Positions 1 to 7,583 of a stretch of DNA of 35,995 nt are shown one piece after another. The stretch covers positions 1 through 35,995 of the forward strand of contig VGEI01000002.1 in NCBI GenBank assembly GCA_016869415.1. The letters run 5' to 3'. This DNA comes from Alphaproteobacteria bacterium. GTDB lineage: Bacteria; Pseudomonadota; Alphaproteobacteria; CACIAM-22H2. Made by a program: the position numbers and the translations under genes. Positions within the stretch are counted from its first letter, which is position 1. Every line of letters starts with the position of its first letter. Below the pieces are notes generated by a model that saw nothing but the letters and a program-made list of their open reading frames with translations, was not told the origin of the DNA and did not search any database.

Positions 1-1
1 G

Positions 2-86
2 CGAGTGTGGCACTCGTTAACTGCCACCTCAGCCTCGCCGCCGCGAAGCGGGGGGAATCCTCCTCCCTCTCCCTGCTTCGCGGCGG
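2..86. repeat. Two inverted repeats downstream of the GntR gene
   Basis: Positions 2-7 (CGAGTG) and 11-16 (CACTCG) form a perfect 6-bp stem with a 3-base loop. Positions 38-49 (CCGCCGCGAAGC) and 75-86 (GCTTCGCGGCGG) form a perfect 12-bp inverted repeat around a 25-base purine/pyrimidine-biased loop. The pair lies just past the 3' end of the minus-strand GntR gene and could end its transcript. There is no run of T after either stem, so a factor-independent terminator is not proven. No gene is seen in 1-113. Confidence 0.45.
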
Positions 87-113
87 AGCTGTCTTTGGGC
101 CTCGGCGGACTGC

Positions 114-812
114 TCAACCGTTCTCGCTGATAGCTTTCAGCAGTATCTCTTTGACGCCCAGCAGGTGGGCTTCCATTGACGCGGCGACCGCTGCCGGGTC
201 ACGCTTGCGCAGCGCGGCCAAGATACGTTCGTGGTCTGCGTGCCAGCGATCATGGATGTCGCCGAGATAGAGCGTGCCATGCAGCCGCGTCCACATCGGC
301 CCCTCCCGCCAGTCCCAGAGCTCCTTCACCGTACGGGCCAGCAAGGCGTTGTGGGTCGCACGTGCGATGTTGAGGTGGAAGAGTCTGTCCGCCTCCCAGC
401 TGCTCGCTTCGTTGTTGTGCTCAGCTCGCATTGCCGCGAGGTTTTCCGCGATAGCGTCCAGCTCCTCGCCGGTCGCATTAACGGCGGCGAGCGCGGCCGT
501 CCCTGACTCGATCGCCCGGCGCGCGTCGATCAGCTCGAACGGTCCCGGGCCCGGGTCGTCCTTCGCCGCCTCCGTCTTTCGCGTCGCTGTGACATAGATG
601 CCGGACCCGATCCGGATATCGACCAGGCCGCCGATCTCGAGGGCAATCATGGCCTCGCGCACGGTGGCGCGCGACACGCCCAGCTTCGCGGCCAGGTCGC
701 GTTCCGGGGGCAATCGATCGCCCGGCGCAAACTCTCCGGCGCCGATCAGGCTCTCGATCTGATCGGCGATCTGCCGGTAGAGCCGGCGATTCTCCACCAT
801 CTGCACCGGCAT
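114..812 (-). CDS. GntR family transcriptional regulator, FadR/FCD subfamily
   Basis: This is a 232-residue DNA-binding regulator. Residues about 10-75 are the GntR winged helix, with the usual GDRLPPERDLA and GVSRATVREAM segments. Residues about 95-225 form the all-helical FCD ligand domain. D142, H146, H194 and H216 fit the Asp-His-His-His metal site of many FCD proteins. Such regulators usually sense a carboxylic acid and control a neighbouring catabolic operon. Here only a tRNA and the isc operon lie on the upstream side, so the target is probably beyond base 1 or elsewhere. The ATG at 812 leaves the wing and helix-turn-helix at the normal distance from the N terminus. The ligand is unknown. 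Confidence 0.93.
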   Translation of the reverse strand: MPVQMVENRRLYRQIADQIESLIGAGEFAPGDRLPPERDLAAKLGVSRATVREAMIALEIGGLVDIRIGSGIYVTATRKTEAAKDDPGPGPFELIDARRAIESGTAALAAVNATGEELDAIAENLAAMRAEHNNEASSWEADRLFHLNIARATHNALLARTVKELWDWREGPMWTRLHGTLYLGDIHDRWHADHERILAALRKRDPAAVAASMEAHLLGVKEILLKAISENG

Positions 813-952
813 GGGCTCCTCCGCGCTCTTCCCGTCGCACCGCCTTGCCGGCGCTTATCTGTCCCCTGATAGTCGACGCGCGGCCGTCCATAAGCAAGTC
901 GCCAGAAGCGTCCGCAGGGCGTGGCCTTCGTCGAATATCCGCTATGAGATGA

Positions 953-1028
953 TGGTGGCAGGGGCCGGGATTGAACCGGCGACCTCGGGCTTATGAGTCC
1001 CTTGCTCTACCAACTGAGCTACCCTGCC
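953..1028 (-). tRNA. tRNA-Met (anticodon CAT), elongator type
   Basis: The minus strand folds as a full cloverleaf of 76 bases including an encoded 3' CCA. The acceptor is GGCAGGG/CCCTGCC, the D stem GCTC/GAGC, the anticodon loop CTCATAA and the T stem GCCGG/CCGGC. The 1:72 pair is G:C, so this is not the initiator. The acceptor lacks the C4:G69 and C5:G68 pairs used by TilS on E. coli tRNA-Ile2, which favours Met over a lysidine-modified Ile tRNA. In the anticodon stem three G:C pairs are flanked by A31/G39 and A27/G43 mismatches. It lies directly downstream of mnmA on the same strand but has its own promoter. Confidence 0.93.
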
Positions 1029-1043
1029 GCCCCGAGACGTGGC

Positions 1044-1072
1044 GATATAGACGCTCGCCGATTGGGCGTCAA
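1044..1072 (-). promoter_or_regulatory. Sigma70-like promoter of the tRNA-Met gene
   Basis: On the minus strand TTGACG (1072-1067) is followed after exactly 17 bases by TATATC (1049-1044). The -10 hexamer ends 15 bases before the first base of the mature tRNA at 1028. The tRNA can therefore be transcribed independently of the isc-mnmA operon that ends at 1096. Confidence 0.7.
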
Positions 1073-1095
1073 CCGCGCCCTAACCGGCTGGTTTT

Positions 1096-2208
1096 TCAAG
1101 CCGCTTCGCGGTGCACCTCGGCCGCGATCCAGCCGCCTCCCATGACCCGCGCGCCGCGGTAGACAACACAGGCCTGCCCAGGCGCCACGCCGTACTCGGG
1201 CTCATGAAGCACGGCCATCCCGCGGCCGCCATTCAGGTAGAGCGTGGCCGGAAGCAGCCGGCTGGTCGAACGCAGGCGGACCTCGACCTCGAGACCGTCG
1301 CCTCGCAGCCCTTCCGCCAGCCAATTGACCTGACGCAACGTCACCTGCCTCCGGGCAAGAGCCTCGCGAGGACCCACGACCACGCGGCGGGTTCCCGGCT
1401 CCAGGCGAACGACATAGAGCGGCTCGCCGGTACCCACTCCAAGACCGCGCCGCTGGCCGATAGTGTAGTGGATGATTCCATTGTGGCGGCCCAGCACTGC
1501 GCCACCAACATGCACGATGTCGCCGGGCTCCGCCGCCCCGGGCCGCAGTTTCTCGACCACGCGCGCATAGGAACCGTTCGGCACGAAGCAGATGTCCTGA
1601 CTGTCCGGCTTGGCGGCCACCGCCAGGCCGAAACGGGCGGCGATGGCGCGGGTCTCGCCCTTGGGCAATCCGCCGAGCGGAAAGCGCAGGAAATCGAGCT
1701 GAGAGCGCGTCGTGGCAAAGAGAAAGTAGCTCTGGTCGCGCGTCGCATCGGCCGCGCGATGAAGCTCGACCCCCCCTGGACCTATGACGCGCCGTACATA
1801 GTGACCCGTCGCCAGCGCCGCAGCACCCAGGTCACGGGCCGTAGTCACGAGATCCCGGAACTTGACCGTGCGGTTGCACTCGACGCAAGGAATGGGCGTT
1901 TCGCCCTGTGCATACGCGTCGGCAAAAGACTCCATGACGTCGGCTTTGAAGCGCTGCTCGTAGTCGAGAACGTAATGCGCGATGCCCAGCCGTTCGGCAA
2001 CACGGCGCGCGTCGTCAATGTCCTGACCGGCGCAACAGGCGCCCTTCCTGCCTACGGCGGCACCGTGATCATAGAGCTGCAACGTAACGCCGACGACGTC
2101 GTAGCCCTGCTCGACCAGAAGCGCGGCCGTAGCTGAGGAATCGACGCCGCCGGACATGGCGACGACGATGCGCGCACCCACTGGTAGATCGTCGATCCGG
2201 GCGCTCAT
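1096..2208 (-). CDS. mnmA: tRNA-specific 2-thiouridylase MnmA
   Basis: MnmA (TrmU) activates U34 of Lys, Glu and Gln tRNAs with ATP and replaces the 2-oxygen with sulfur that IscS provides. The 370-residue protein has the PP-loop SGGVDSS at residues 19-25. It also has Cys111 in ECNRTVKF and Cys207 in DSQDICFV, which correspond to the two catalytic cysteines of the E. coli enzyme. The ATG at 2208 is chosen because the open frame further upstream lies inside iscX. It starts one base after the iscX stop, so it is the last gene of the isc operon. Its position links the sulfur relay from IscS to tRNA thiolation in one transcript. In E. coli mnmA is not in the isc operon. Confidence 0.97.
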   Translation of the reverse strand: MSARIDDLPVGARIVVAMSGGVDSSATAALLVEQGYDVVGVTLQLYDHGAAVGRKGACCAGQDIDDARRVAERLGIAHYVLDYEQRFKADVMESFADAYAQGETPIPCVECNRTVKFRDLVTTARDLGAAALATGHYVRRVIGPGGVELHRAADATRDQSYFLFATTRSQLDFLRFPLGGLPKGETRAIAARFGLAVAAKPDSQDICFVPNGSYARVVEKLRPGAAEPGDIVHVGGAVLGRHNGIIHYTIGQRRGLGVGTGEPLYVVRLEPGTRRVVVGPREALARRQVTLRQVNWLAEGLRGDGLEVEVRLRSTSRLLPATLYLNGGRGMAVLHEPEYGVAPGQACVVYRGARVMGGGWIAAEVHREAA

Positions 2209-2209
2209 C

Positions 2210-2416
2210 TCAGTCGAGTTCCTCCAGCCAGGCCGCCTGGATAGCCTCGAGAATCTTCTCGTTAGACTTTTGCGGATCGTCGGCAAAGCCGGGCAGCTCC
2301 TGCACCCATTTCCACAGGTCGGTGAAGCGCAGATTGACGACGTCGACGTCCGGCTTCGCCTCGGCGAGTTGGATGGCGATCTCGCGCACATCCGTCCATT
2401 TCAGAGTCTGCGGCAC
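2210..2416 (-). CDS. iscX: Fe-S assembly protein IscX
   Basis: This small acidic protein has 68 residues, the normal size for IscX (YfhJ). It carries the family signatures KWTDVREIAIQLAE, the DLWKWVQELPGF segment around residue 35, and an acidic C terminus ending AAWLEELD. IscX binds IscS on the surface shared with frataxin (CyaY) and tunes the rate of cluster assembly, possibly with ferrous iron. It sits between fdx and mnmA with gaps of 7 and 1 bases, so translation is probably coupled. No cyaY gene is seen in this window. Confidence 0.95.
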   Translation of the reverse strand: MPQTLKWTDVREIAIQLAEAKPDVDVVNLRFTDLWKWVQELPGFADDPQKSNEKILEAIQAAWLEELD

Positions 2417-2423
2417 GGCTGGC

Positions 2424-2759
2424 CTATTTGCTGACCATCATGTTGCGGGTCGCCTGCGGCAATGTCACCGTCAGCCCGTCGAGTTCCTCAGTGATAATGA
2501 TCTGGCAGCCCAGCCGCGAGGTGTGCGTCAAGCCAAAGGCCAGGTCGAGCATATCTTCCTCGTCCTCCGTCGCATCGCTCAGACGCTCGTAGTCGTCGGG
2601 GCTAACAATCACGTGGCAAGTCGAGCAGGCAAGCGAACCCTCGCAGGCGCCTTCGAGCGAAATACCGTTACGGTGCGCGATCTCAAGCACCGACAACCCG
2701 ACCGGGGCATCGACCTCCTTGCGAGTGCCATCGGTGTTGACGAACGTCATCTTGGGCAT
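2424..2759 (-). CDS. fdx: ISC-type [2Fe-2S] ferredoxin
   Basis: This is a 111-residue adrenodoxin-like ferredoxin that supplies electrons for cluster assembly on IscU. The cluster ligands are Cys39, Cys45, Cys48 (CEGSLACSTC) and Cys85 (LGCQ), in the C-x5-C-x2-C...C pattern of Fdx. The start is the ATG at 2759. A TTG lies one codon upstream in the same frame, but the ATG is more likely, and GGAG lies nine bases before it. The gene follows hscA by 61 bases in the operon order also seen in E. coli and in close relatives of mitochondria. Confidence 0.96.
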   Translation of the reverse strand: MPKMTFVNTDGTRKEVDAPVGLSVLEIAHRNGISLEGACEGSLACSTCHVIVSPDDYERLSDATEDEEDMLDLAFGLTHTSRLGCQIIITEELDGLTVTLPQATRNMMVSK

Positions 2760-2820
2760 CAATCAGGCTCCAACCATCCAAATCATATCGATCTATTTCA
2801 AAGAGCTAAGGCCAATGCCG

Positions 2821-4683
2821 TCAGCGAAGCTGGTCGACATGCCGGCCGGCAAGCGCCGCCCGTATACCACGATCCATGCGCTTCTCGGCAAAACTCCGCG
2901 TCCCTTGCTCAAGCCCCTCGACCGCGGCGCTGATTGCATCGCGGTCGCTGCCGGAGATAGCCCGTTCCACGCCCTCCACCGCCGTGTCGATGGCCACACG
3001 TTCAGCAGCATCCAGCAGGTCGCCGTCGACCGCCAAGGCGGAGGTGACTGCATTGACTGCACGCCGCGCCTCGACGCGCGCCTCGGTCAGCAGCCGGCGC
3101 GTCATATCCTCCTGCGCATTCTCGATACTGGCGCGCAGCATCCCCGCCATCTCGTCTTCGGAGAGGCCATAGCTTGGCTTGGTCTCGACCCGTGCTTCGA
3201 TGCCGGTGGTCTTCTCCTGGGCACTGACTGTCAGCAGCCCGTCGGCATCGACAGCGAAGCTCACGCGGATCCGGGCAGCGCCTGCAACCATCGGCGGGAT
3301 GCCGCGCAGCTCGAAGCGCGCTAGCGAGCGGTTCTGATCGACCATCTCGCGCTCCCCCTGAACGACGTGGATGGCCATTGCTGTCTGGCCATCTTGATAG
3401 GTGGTGAACTCCTGCGCCTTGGCCACGGGGATCGGCGTATTGCGTTCGACGATCTTCTCGACCAGCCCGCCCATGGTCTCCAGGCCGAGCGAAAGCGGCG
3501 TTACGTCGAGCAACAGCGTATCGGACCCGGCGGTGAGAGCCTCAGCCTGCAGTGCTGCGCCAACGGCCACGACCTCGTCGGGATTGATGTCGGAGAGCGG
3601 TTCGCGCCCGAACAGTGCCGCCACCTTACGCCGTACCAGCGGCGTGCGGGTCGAGCCGCCCACGAGAACAACGCCCTGCAATCCCGTCGGCTCCACGCCG
3701 GCGTCTTCGAGCACCTGCCGGCAGATGCCGAGAGTGCGTTCGAGCCACGGGGCGATGATGGTTTCCAATGTCGCACGATCGAGTGCGTGGCTGGATCTTA
3801 CTTCACCGATAGCGACGGCAGCCTTCCAGTCCGTCTCCTCGGTCAGGGCCTCCTTGGCGCCGCGTGCCACGAGGAGCATCTGTTTAACCTCATCGGCGCT
3901 GACCCGGCCGCCGCGCTCCCTGAGAAACATCTCGGCAATCGCATGATCGAAATCGTCGCCACCGAGGGCCGTGTCGCCGCCGGTGGCGAGAACCTGGAAC
4001 ACACCCTTCTCTAGCCGCAGCAGCGAGAAGTCGAACGTACCGCCGCCAAGGTCGTAGATGGCGTAGAGGCCTTCGGAACCGCTATCGAGGCCGTAGGCCA
4101 GGGCTGCCGCCGTCGGCTCGTTGACCAGACGCAGAGTTTCGAGCCCCGCAATACGGGCGGCGTCCCGCGTCGCCGTGCGCGCAGCATCGTCGAAATAGGC
4201 CGGCACCGTAATCACCGCCCGATCCACGCTCTGTCCCAGCGCGATCTCCGCACGATCCTTGAGGGTCCGCAGGACATCCGCCGAGATCTCGACGGGAGAA
4301 AGGAGCCGTTTCCCGATCTTGAGGCGCACCATGCCGCCTTCGGCCGGCGGACCGAGCTCATAGGGCAGCGTCCCGCCCAAAGTCTTCACATCCCCGGTCC
4401 CCCGCCCCATCAGGCGCTTGATCGAGCTGACGACCGTCTCGGGCTGATATTCGAGCTCACGAAGTGCCGCATCGCCGACCCGCACGACGCCATCCTCGCC
4501 ATAAGCGACGATCGACGGCACCAGCGCGTTGCCGGCCGCATCGCGGAGGACTTCAGCCTTGCCTTGACGAGCAATCGCGACAACCGAATTGGTTGTGCCG
4601 AGATCGATACCGACGGCAAGCCCCCGCTCCTGCTCATGCGGCAGCGGCGTCTCGCCCGGCTCGTGAATCTGAAGAAGCTGCAT
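2821..4683 (-). CDS. hscA: Fe-S specific Hsp70 chaperone HscA
   Basis: HscA is an ATP-dependent Hsp70 that binds the LPPVK loop of IscU and drives transfer of the finished cluster to acceptor proteins. The protein has 620 residues, typical for the family. The nucleotide-binding signature GIDLGTTNSVV is near residues 25-35, the IYDLGGGTFDFSLL motif is in the middle of the ATPase domain, and VLVGGSTRTPLV and the linker LLLDVTPLSLG follow. The peptide-binding domain starts around residue 365. The ATG at 4683 starts MQLLQIHEPGE. The longer open frame upstream overlaps hscB and is not used. It starts 7 bases after the hscB stop. Confidence 0.97.
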   Translation of the reverse strand: MQLLQIHEPGETPLPHEQERGLAVGIDLGTTNSVVAIARQGKAEVLRDAAGNALVPSIVAYGEDGVVRVGDAALRELEYQPETVVSSIKRLMGRGTGDVKTLGGTLPYELGPPAEGGMVRLKIGKRLLSPVEISADVLRTLKDRAEIALGQSVDRAVITVPAYFDDAARTATRDAARIAGLETLRLVNEPTAAALAYGLDSGSEGLYAIYDLGGGTFDFSLLRLEKGVFQVLATGGDTALGGDDFDHAIAEMFLRERGGRVSADEVKQMLLVARGAKEALTEETDWKAAVAIGEVRSSHALDRATLETIIAPWLERTLGICRQVLEDAGVEPTGLQGVVLVGGSTRTPLVRRKVAALFGREPLSDINPDEVVAVGAALQAEALTAGSDTLLLDVTPLSLGLETMGGLVEKIVERNTPIPVAKAQEFTTYQDGQTAMAIHVVQGEREMVDQNRSLARFELRGIPPMVAGAARIRVSFAVDADGLLTVSAQEKTTGIEARVETKPSYGLSEDEMAGMLRASIENAQEDMTRRLLTEARVEARRAVNAVTSALAVDGDLLDAAERVAIDTAVEGVERAISGSDRDAISAAVEGLEQGTRSFAEKRMDRGIRAALAGRHVDQLR

Positions 4684-4690
4684 GATCGGG

Positions 4691-5338
4691 CTAGGCGGCG
4701 GAAGAGGTCCCGGCGGCCAAGCGCGCCTTACGGGCCCGCGCTTCCTCGACCAGCTTGACGAGATACTTGAGCCGCGTCGTCTCCGCCCCAGCCTTTTCGA
4801 GCTGGCCGGCAGCAAAGGCAGCGGCAATTGCCGCTTCACTCTCCGTAACATGGCTTGCCGCCTCGCGTGCCAGCGTGTCCACGGCGGCGGCGGTCGAGGC
4901 CGCCACCAAGGCTTCGCGCCGCTCCATCTGCTCCATGAGCAGGGTGGGGTCCTTGACCGTGTGGCAACCGTCGGGATTGGCGTCGATACCCTTGAGCTTC
5001 AGCAGGTAGGTTGCCCGCTCCAGCGGATCTTTCAGCGTCTCATAGGCCTCGTTGAGAGCCACAGCCTGGCTTTGCGAGATCGCCCGCTCGCGGGAGGTTC
5101 TGGTGGCAAAGCGGTCGGGGTGGAGCTGGCGCTGCAGGGCGAAATAGCGGCGGTCTAGCTCCACCGGGTCGACGGAAAAATCGACCGGCAGGCCCAGCCG
5201 GGCAAAATGGTCAAGCACCCGCGGCGGCTGAACCGCACGACAAGTCGCGCAGAACGTCGACGCCGCATCGACTGGACCGCCGCAGGACCAGCAGACGCCG
5301 GGTGTCGAAGCCGTCAGGGATCCGTCGAGAGCAGCCAT
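4691..5338 (-). CDS. hscB: J-domain co-chaperone HscB with N-terminal four-cysteine motif
   Basis: HscB delivers IscU to HscA and stimulates the HscA ATPase. The 215-residue protein carries the J-domain signature HPD at residues 73-75, followed by a C-terminal helical domain that in the family binds IscU. Before the J domain it has CWSC (Cys16, Cys19) and CATC (Cys30, Cys33), a probable zinc knuckle. E. coli HscB lacks this; human HSCB has a comparable N-terminal tetracysteine motif. The ATG at 5338 has AGAAGG just before it. A GTG at 5407 would add 23 residues and cannot be ruled out. It lies between iscA and hscA. Confidence 0.95.
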   Translation of the reverse strand: MAALDGSLTASTPGVCWSCGGPVDAASTFCATCRAVQPPRVLDHFARLGLPVDFSVDPVELDRRYFALQRQLHPDRFATRTSRERAISQSQAVALNEAYETLKDPLERATYLLKLKGIDANPDGCHTVKDPTLLMEQMERREALVAASTAAAVDTLAREAASHVTESEAAIAAAFAAGQLEKAGAETTRLKYLVKLVEEARARKARLAAGTSSAA

Positions 5339-5417
5339 TGCCTTCTGCCACCAAAACGTTGCGGCCGGCACCCCGCCGAACCGGCGAGGCCCGTCCGCGC
5401 GGAGCACCGCATTGCCG

Positions 5418-5846
5418 TCAGACGTGGAAGGATTCGCCGCAGCCGCAGCGGCCCTTCTCGTTCGGGTTCCGAAACACGAAACCGGACTGCAGCTTGTCCT
5501 CGGTGAAATCCATCTCCGTGCCGAACAGGAACATCGACGCCTTGGGGTCGATCAGGATGGTTACGCCGTCGACCTCGACAGCCTCGTCGCCAGGCGTCCT
5601 GGCGTCGGCGTATTCCAGGGTGTAGCTGAGACCAGAGCAGCCGCGTGTGCGCACGCCGATGCGCACGCCGACCGACGGCTTGCCGCGCTTCTCGAGCAGT
5701 GCCTTGACCCGCCCCAAGGCCGCAGGTGTCACGTTCATCGGCGGCGGGCGCGGCCGCGCCGGCCGCTTGGCCGGCGCGGCCGCCGGGTTGCCTGGCGCCG
5801 GATGCGGCGCCGGAGCCGTCGGGGGCGTGGGCTCGCTGAGGTTCAT
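5418..5846 (-). CDS. iscA: A-type Fe-S carrier protein IscA with Pro/Ala-rich N-terminal tail
   Basis: A-type carriers accept clusters or iron and pass them to target proteins. The conserved domain starts near residue 37 and has all three ligand cysteines: Cys70 in RGCSGL, and Cys134 and Cys136 in RCGCGESF. Normal IscA has about 107 residues; this one has 142 because of a 36-residue tail made largely of Pro and Ala. The ATG at 5846 is preferred because GGAG lies seven bases upstream, whereas the inner ATG at 5738 has no such site. A GTG at 5852 would give a 4-base overlap with iscU and two extra residues. Confidence 0.94.
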   Translation of the reverse strand: MNLSEPTPPTAPAPHPAPGNPAAAPAKRPARPRPPPMNVTPAALGRVKALLEKRGKPSVGVRIGVRTRGCSGLSYTLEYADARTPGDEAVEVDGVTILIDPKASMFLFGTEMDFTEDKLQSGFVFRNPNEKGRCGCGESFHV

Positions 5847-5848
5847 TG

Positions 5849-6247
5849 TCACTCCGCCGCCTTTGCCTGGCCGTGCTTGGCCCTATAGTCACCAATCGCC
5901 GCCTTGATCGCATCTTCAGCCAGGACAGAACAGTGGATCTTCACGGGCGGCAGCGCCAGGTGCTGGGCGATCTCGGTGTTCTTGATCGTCGCGGCCTCGT
6001 CGAGCGTCTTGCCCTTGACCCACTCTGTCACCAGCGAGCTCGAGGCGATTGCCGAGCCGCAGCCGAAGGTCTTGAACTTGGCATCCTCGATGATGCCGTC
6101 CGGACTCACCTTGATCTGCAGCTTCATCACGTCGCCACAGGCCGGCGCGCCGACCAGGCCGGTGCCGACACCCGGATCGTTCTTGTCGAGCGACCCCACG
6201 TTGCGCGGGTGCTCGTAGTGGTCAATGACCTTTTCGCTGTATGCCAT
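5849..6247 (-). CDS. iscU: Fe-S cluster scaffold protein IscU
   Basis: IscU is the scaffold on which [2Fe-2S] clusters are built from IscS sulfur, iron and Fdx electrons. The 132-residue protein has the three cluster cysteines Cys37, Cys63 and Cys106, and the conserved Asp39 (ACGD). It also has the HscA recognition motif LPPVK at 99-103, followed by HC. Length and motif spacing agree with the family. It lies 54 bases after iscS and overlaps or abuts the iscA start. Confidence 0.98.
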   Translation of the reverse strand: MAYSEKVIDHYEHPRNVGSLDKNDPGVGTGLVGAPACGDVMKLQIKVSPDGIIEDAKFKTFGCGSAIASSSLVTEWVKGKTLDEAATIKNTEIAQHLALPPVKIHCSVLAEDAIKAAIGDYRAKHGQAKAAE

Positions 6248-6301
6248 GCTCGTCTCCGTTCGATTCCGCTTATAGCATGCCCTTGCCAGCCCCCAGTGGG
6301 G

Positions 6302-7567
6302 TCAGTGGGCCGCCCATTGAATCTTGGTGATGTCGATACCCTCCTGCGCCATTTCCCACAGCGGGCTCATCTGACGCAGTTTCGTCACCGCCTCGACGAT
6401 GCGATCAGCCGCATAGTCGACCTCGCTCTCGGTGGTGAAGCGGCCGAAGCCGATACGCAGGCTGGTGTGGGCGAGGTCTTCCGTCACGCCCAGCGCCCGC
6501 AACACATAGGACGGCTCGAGCGAGGCCGAGGTGCAGGCCGAACCCGACGAGACCGACAGGTCCTTGATGCCCATCATCAGCCCTTCGCCTTCGACATAGG
6601 CGAACGACAGATTGAGATTGCCCGGCAGCCGGTGCTCCATGTCGCCGTTGAGGTAGACCTCGGGCAGCCGGCTGGTGACCGACTTATAGAACCGGTCGCG
6701 CAGCTTGAGCAGCTTCGCGGTCTCGTCCGCCATCTCCCTGCGGGCGATCTCGGCCGCGGCACCCAGCCCAACGCAAAGCGGTGTCGGCAACGTGCCAGAG
6801 CGGAAGCCACGCTCCTGGCCGCCGCCGTGAATAAGCGGAACAAGACGCACACGTGGCTTACGCCGGACAAAGAGCGCCCCGATACCCTTCGGTCCATAGA
6901 TCTTGTGGCCGGAGATGCTCATCAGGTCGATCTTCATCGCCTCGACGTCGAGCGGAATCTTGCCGAAGGCCTGCGCGCAGTCGGTATGGAAGAATACGCC
7001 ACGCGCACGGCACAGCTCGCCGATCTCCTTTAGGGGCTGGATGACGCCGATCTCGTTGTTGGCGGCCATGACCGAGACGAGCACCGTCTTGTCGGTGATC
7101 ACGTTTCTCAGCACGTCGAGATCGACCAGCCCGTCCTTCTTAACCGGCAGATAGGTGACTTTGAAACCTTCCATCTCGAGATGGCGGCAGGTATCGAGCA
7201 CGCATTTGTGCTCGGTCTGCAACGTGACGATATGGTCCTTCCGGTCCTTGTAGAAGCGGGCGACACCGGCAATGGCTAGATTGTTGGACTCGGTGGCGCC
7301 GGAGGTGAAGACGATCTCGCGCTCGTCGGCGCCGATCAGCTCGGCGACCTGCTTGCGCGCCTTCTCCACGGCCTCCTCGGCTTCCCAGCCATGCTCGTGG
7401 TTGCGCGAATGCGGGTTGCCGAACTTCTCGACGAAGTAGGGCATCATCGCCTCGACCACGCGCGGGTCCGTCGGCGTCGTGGCCTGGTAGTCGAGATAGA
7501 CCGGCCGCTTCGGCAGATTGCTGCCGCTGGTCTTCTTCACGACCGTGGCCTGGGGTACCGTCGCCAT
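6302..7567 (-). CDS. iscS: Cysteine desulfurase IscS
   Basis: This PLP enzyme converts cysteine to alanine and holds the sulfur as a persulfide for IscU, MnmA and other acceptors. The 421-residue chain has the PLP lysine Lys222 in SGHKIYGPKG. The catalytic Cys345 lies on the long SVSSGSACTSASLEPS loop that marks group I IscS. The C-terminal region ends in the WEMAQEGIDITKIQW type sequence shared with mitochondrial Nfs1 and E. coli IscS. About 20 extra residues precede the normal start (LPKRPVYLDYQAT). The ATG at 7567 is chosen because the frame upstream lies in the previous gene. Confidence 0.97.
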   Translation of the reverse strand: MATVPQATVVKKTSGSNLPKRPVYLDYQATTPTDPRVVEAMMPYFVEKFGNPHSRNHEHGWEAEEAVEKARKQVAELIGADEREIVFTSGATESNNLAIAGVARFYKDRKDHIVTLQTEHKCVLDTCRHLEMEGFKVTYLPVKKDGLVDLDVLRNVITDKTVLVSVMAANNEIGVIQPLKEIGELCRARGVFFHTDCAQAFGKIPLDVEAMKIDLMSISGHKIYGPKGIGALFVRRKPRVRLVPLIHGGGQERGFRSGTLPTPLCVGLGAAAEIARREMADETAKLLKLRDRFYKSVTSRLPEVYLNGDMEHRLPGNLNLSFAYVEGEGLMMGIKDLSVSSGSACTSASLEPSYVLRALGVTEDLAHTSLRIGFGRFTTESEVDYAADRIVEAVTKLRQMSPLWEMAQEGIDITKIQWAAH

Positions 7568-7583
7568 TGCTCTTCCCTTCGCG

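Noticed and set aside
1..20. CIRCE-like element (GAGTG...CACTC)
   Set aside because: Arm order and spacing differ from the CIRCE consensus and no heat-shock gene follows. It is an ordinary short hairpin.
1111..2136. Long open frame on the plus strand opposite mnmA
   Set aside because: It lies entirely antisense to a clear MnmA gene and has no recognisable domain; GC-rich codon structure explains it. The same holds for long antisense frames opposite iscS, glnE, the FAD gene and the CoA-transferase.
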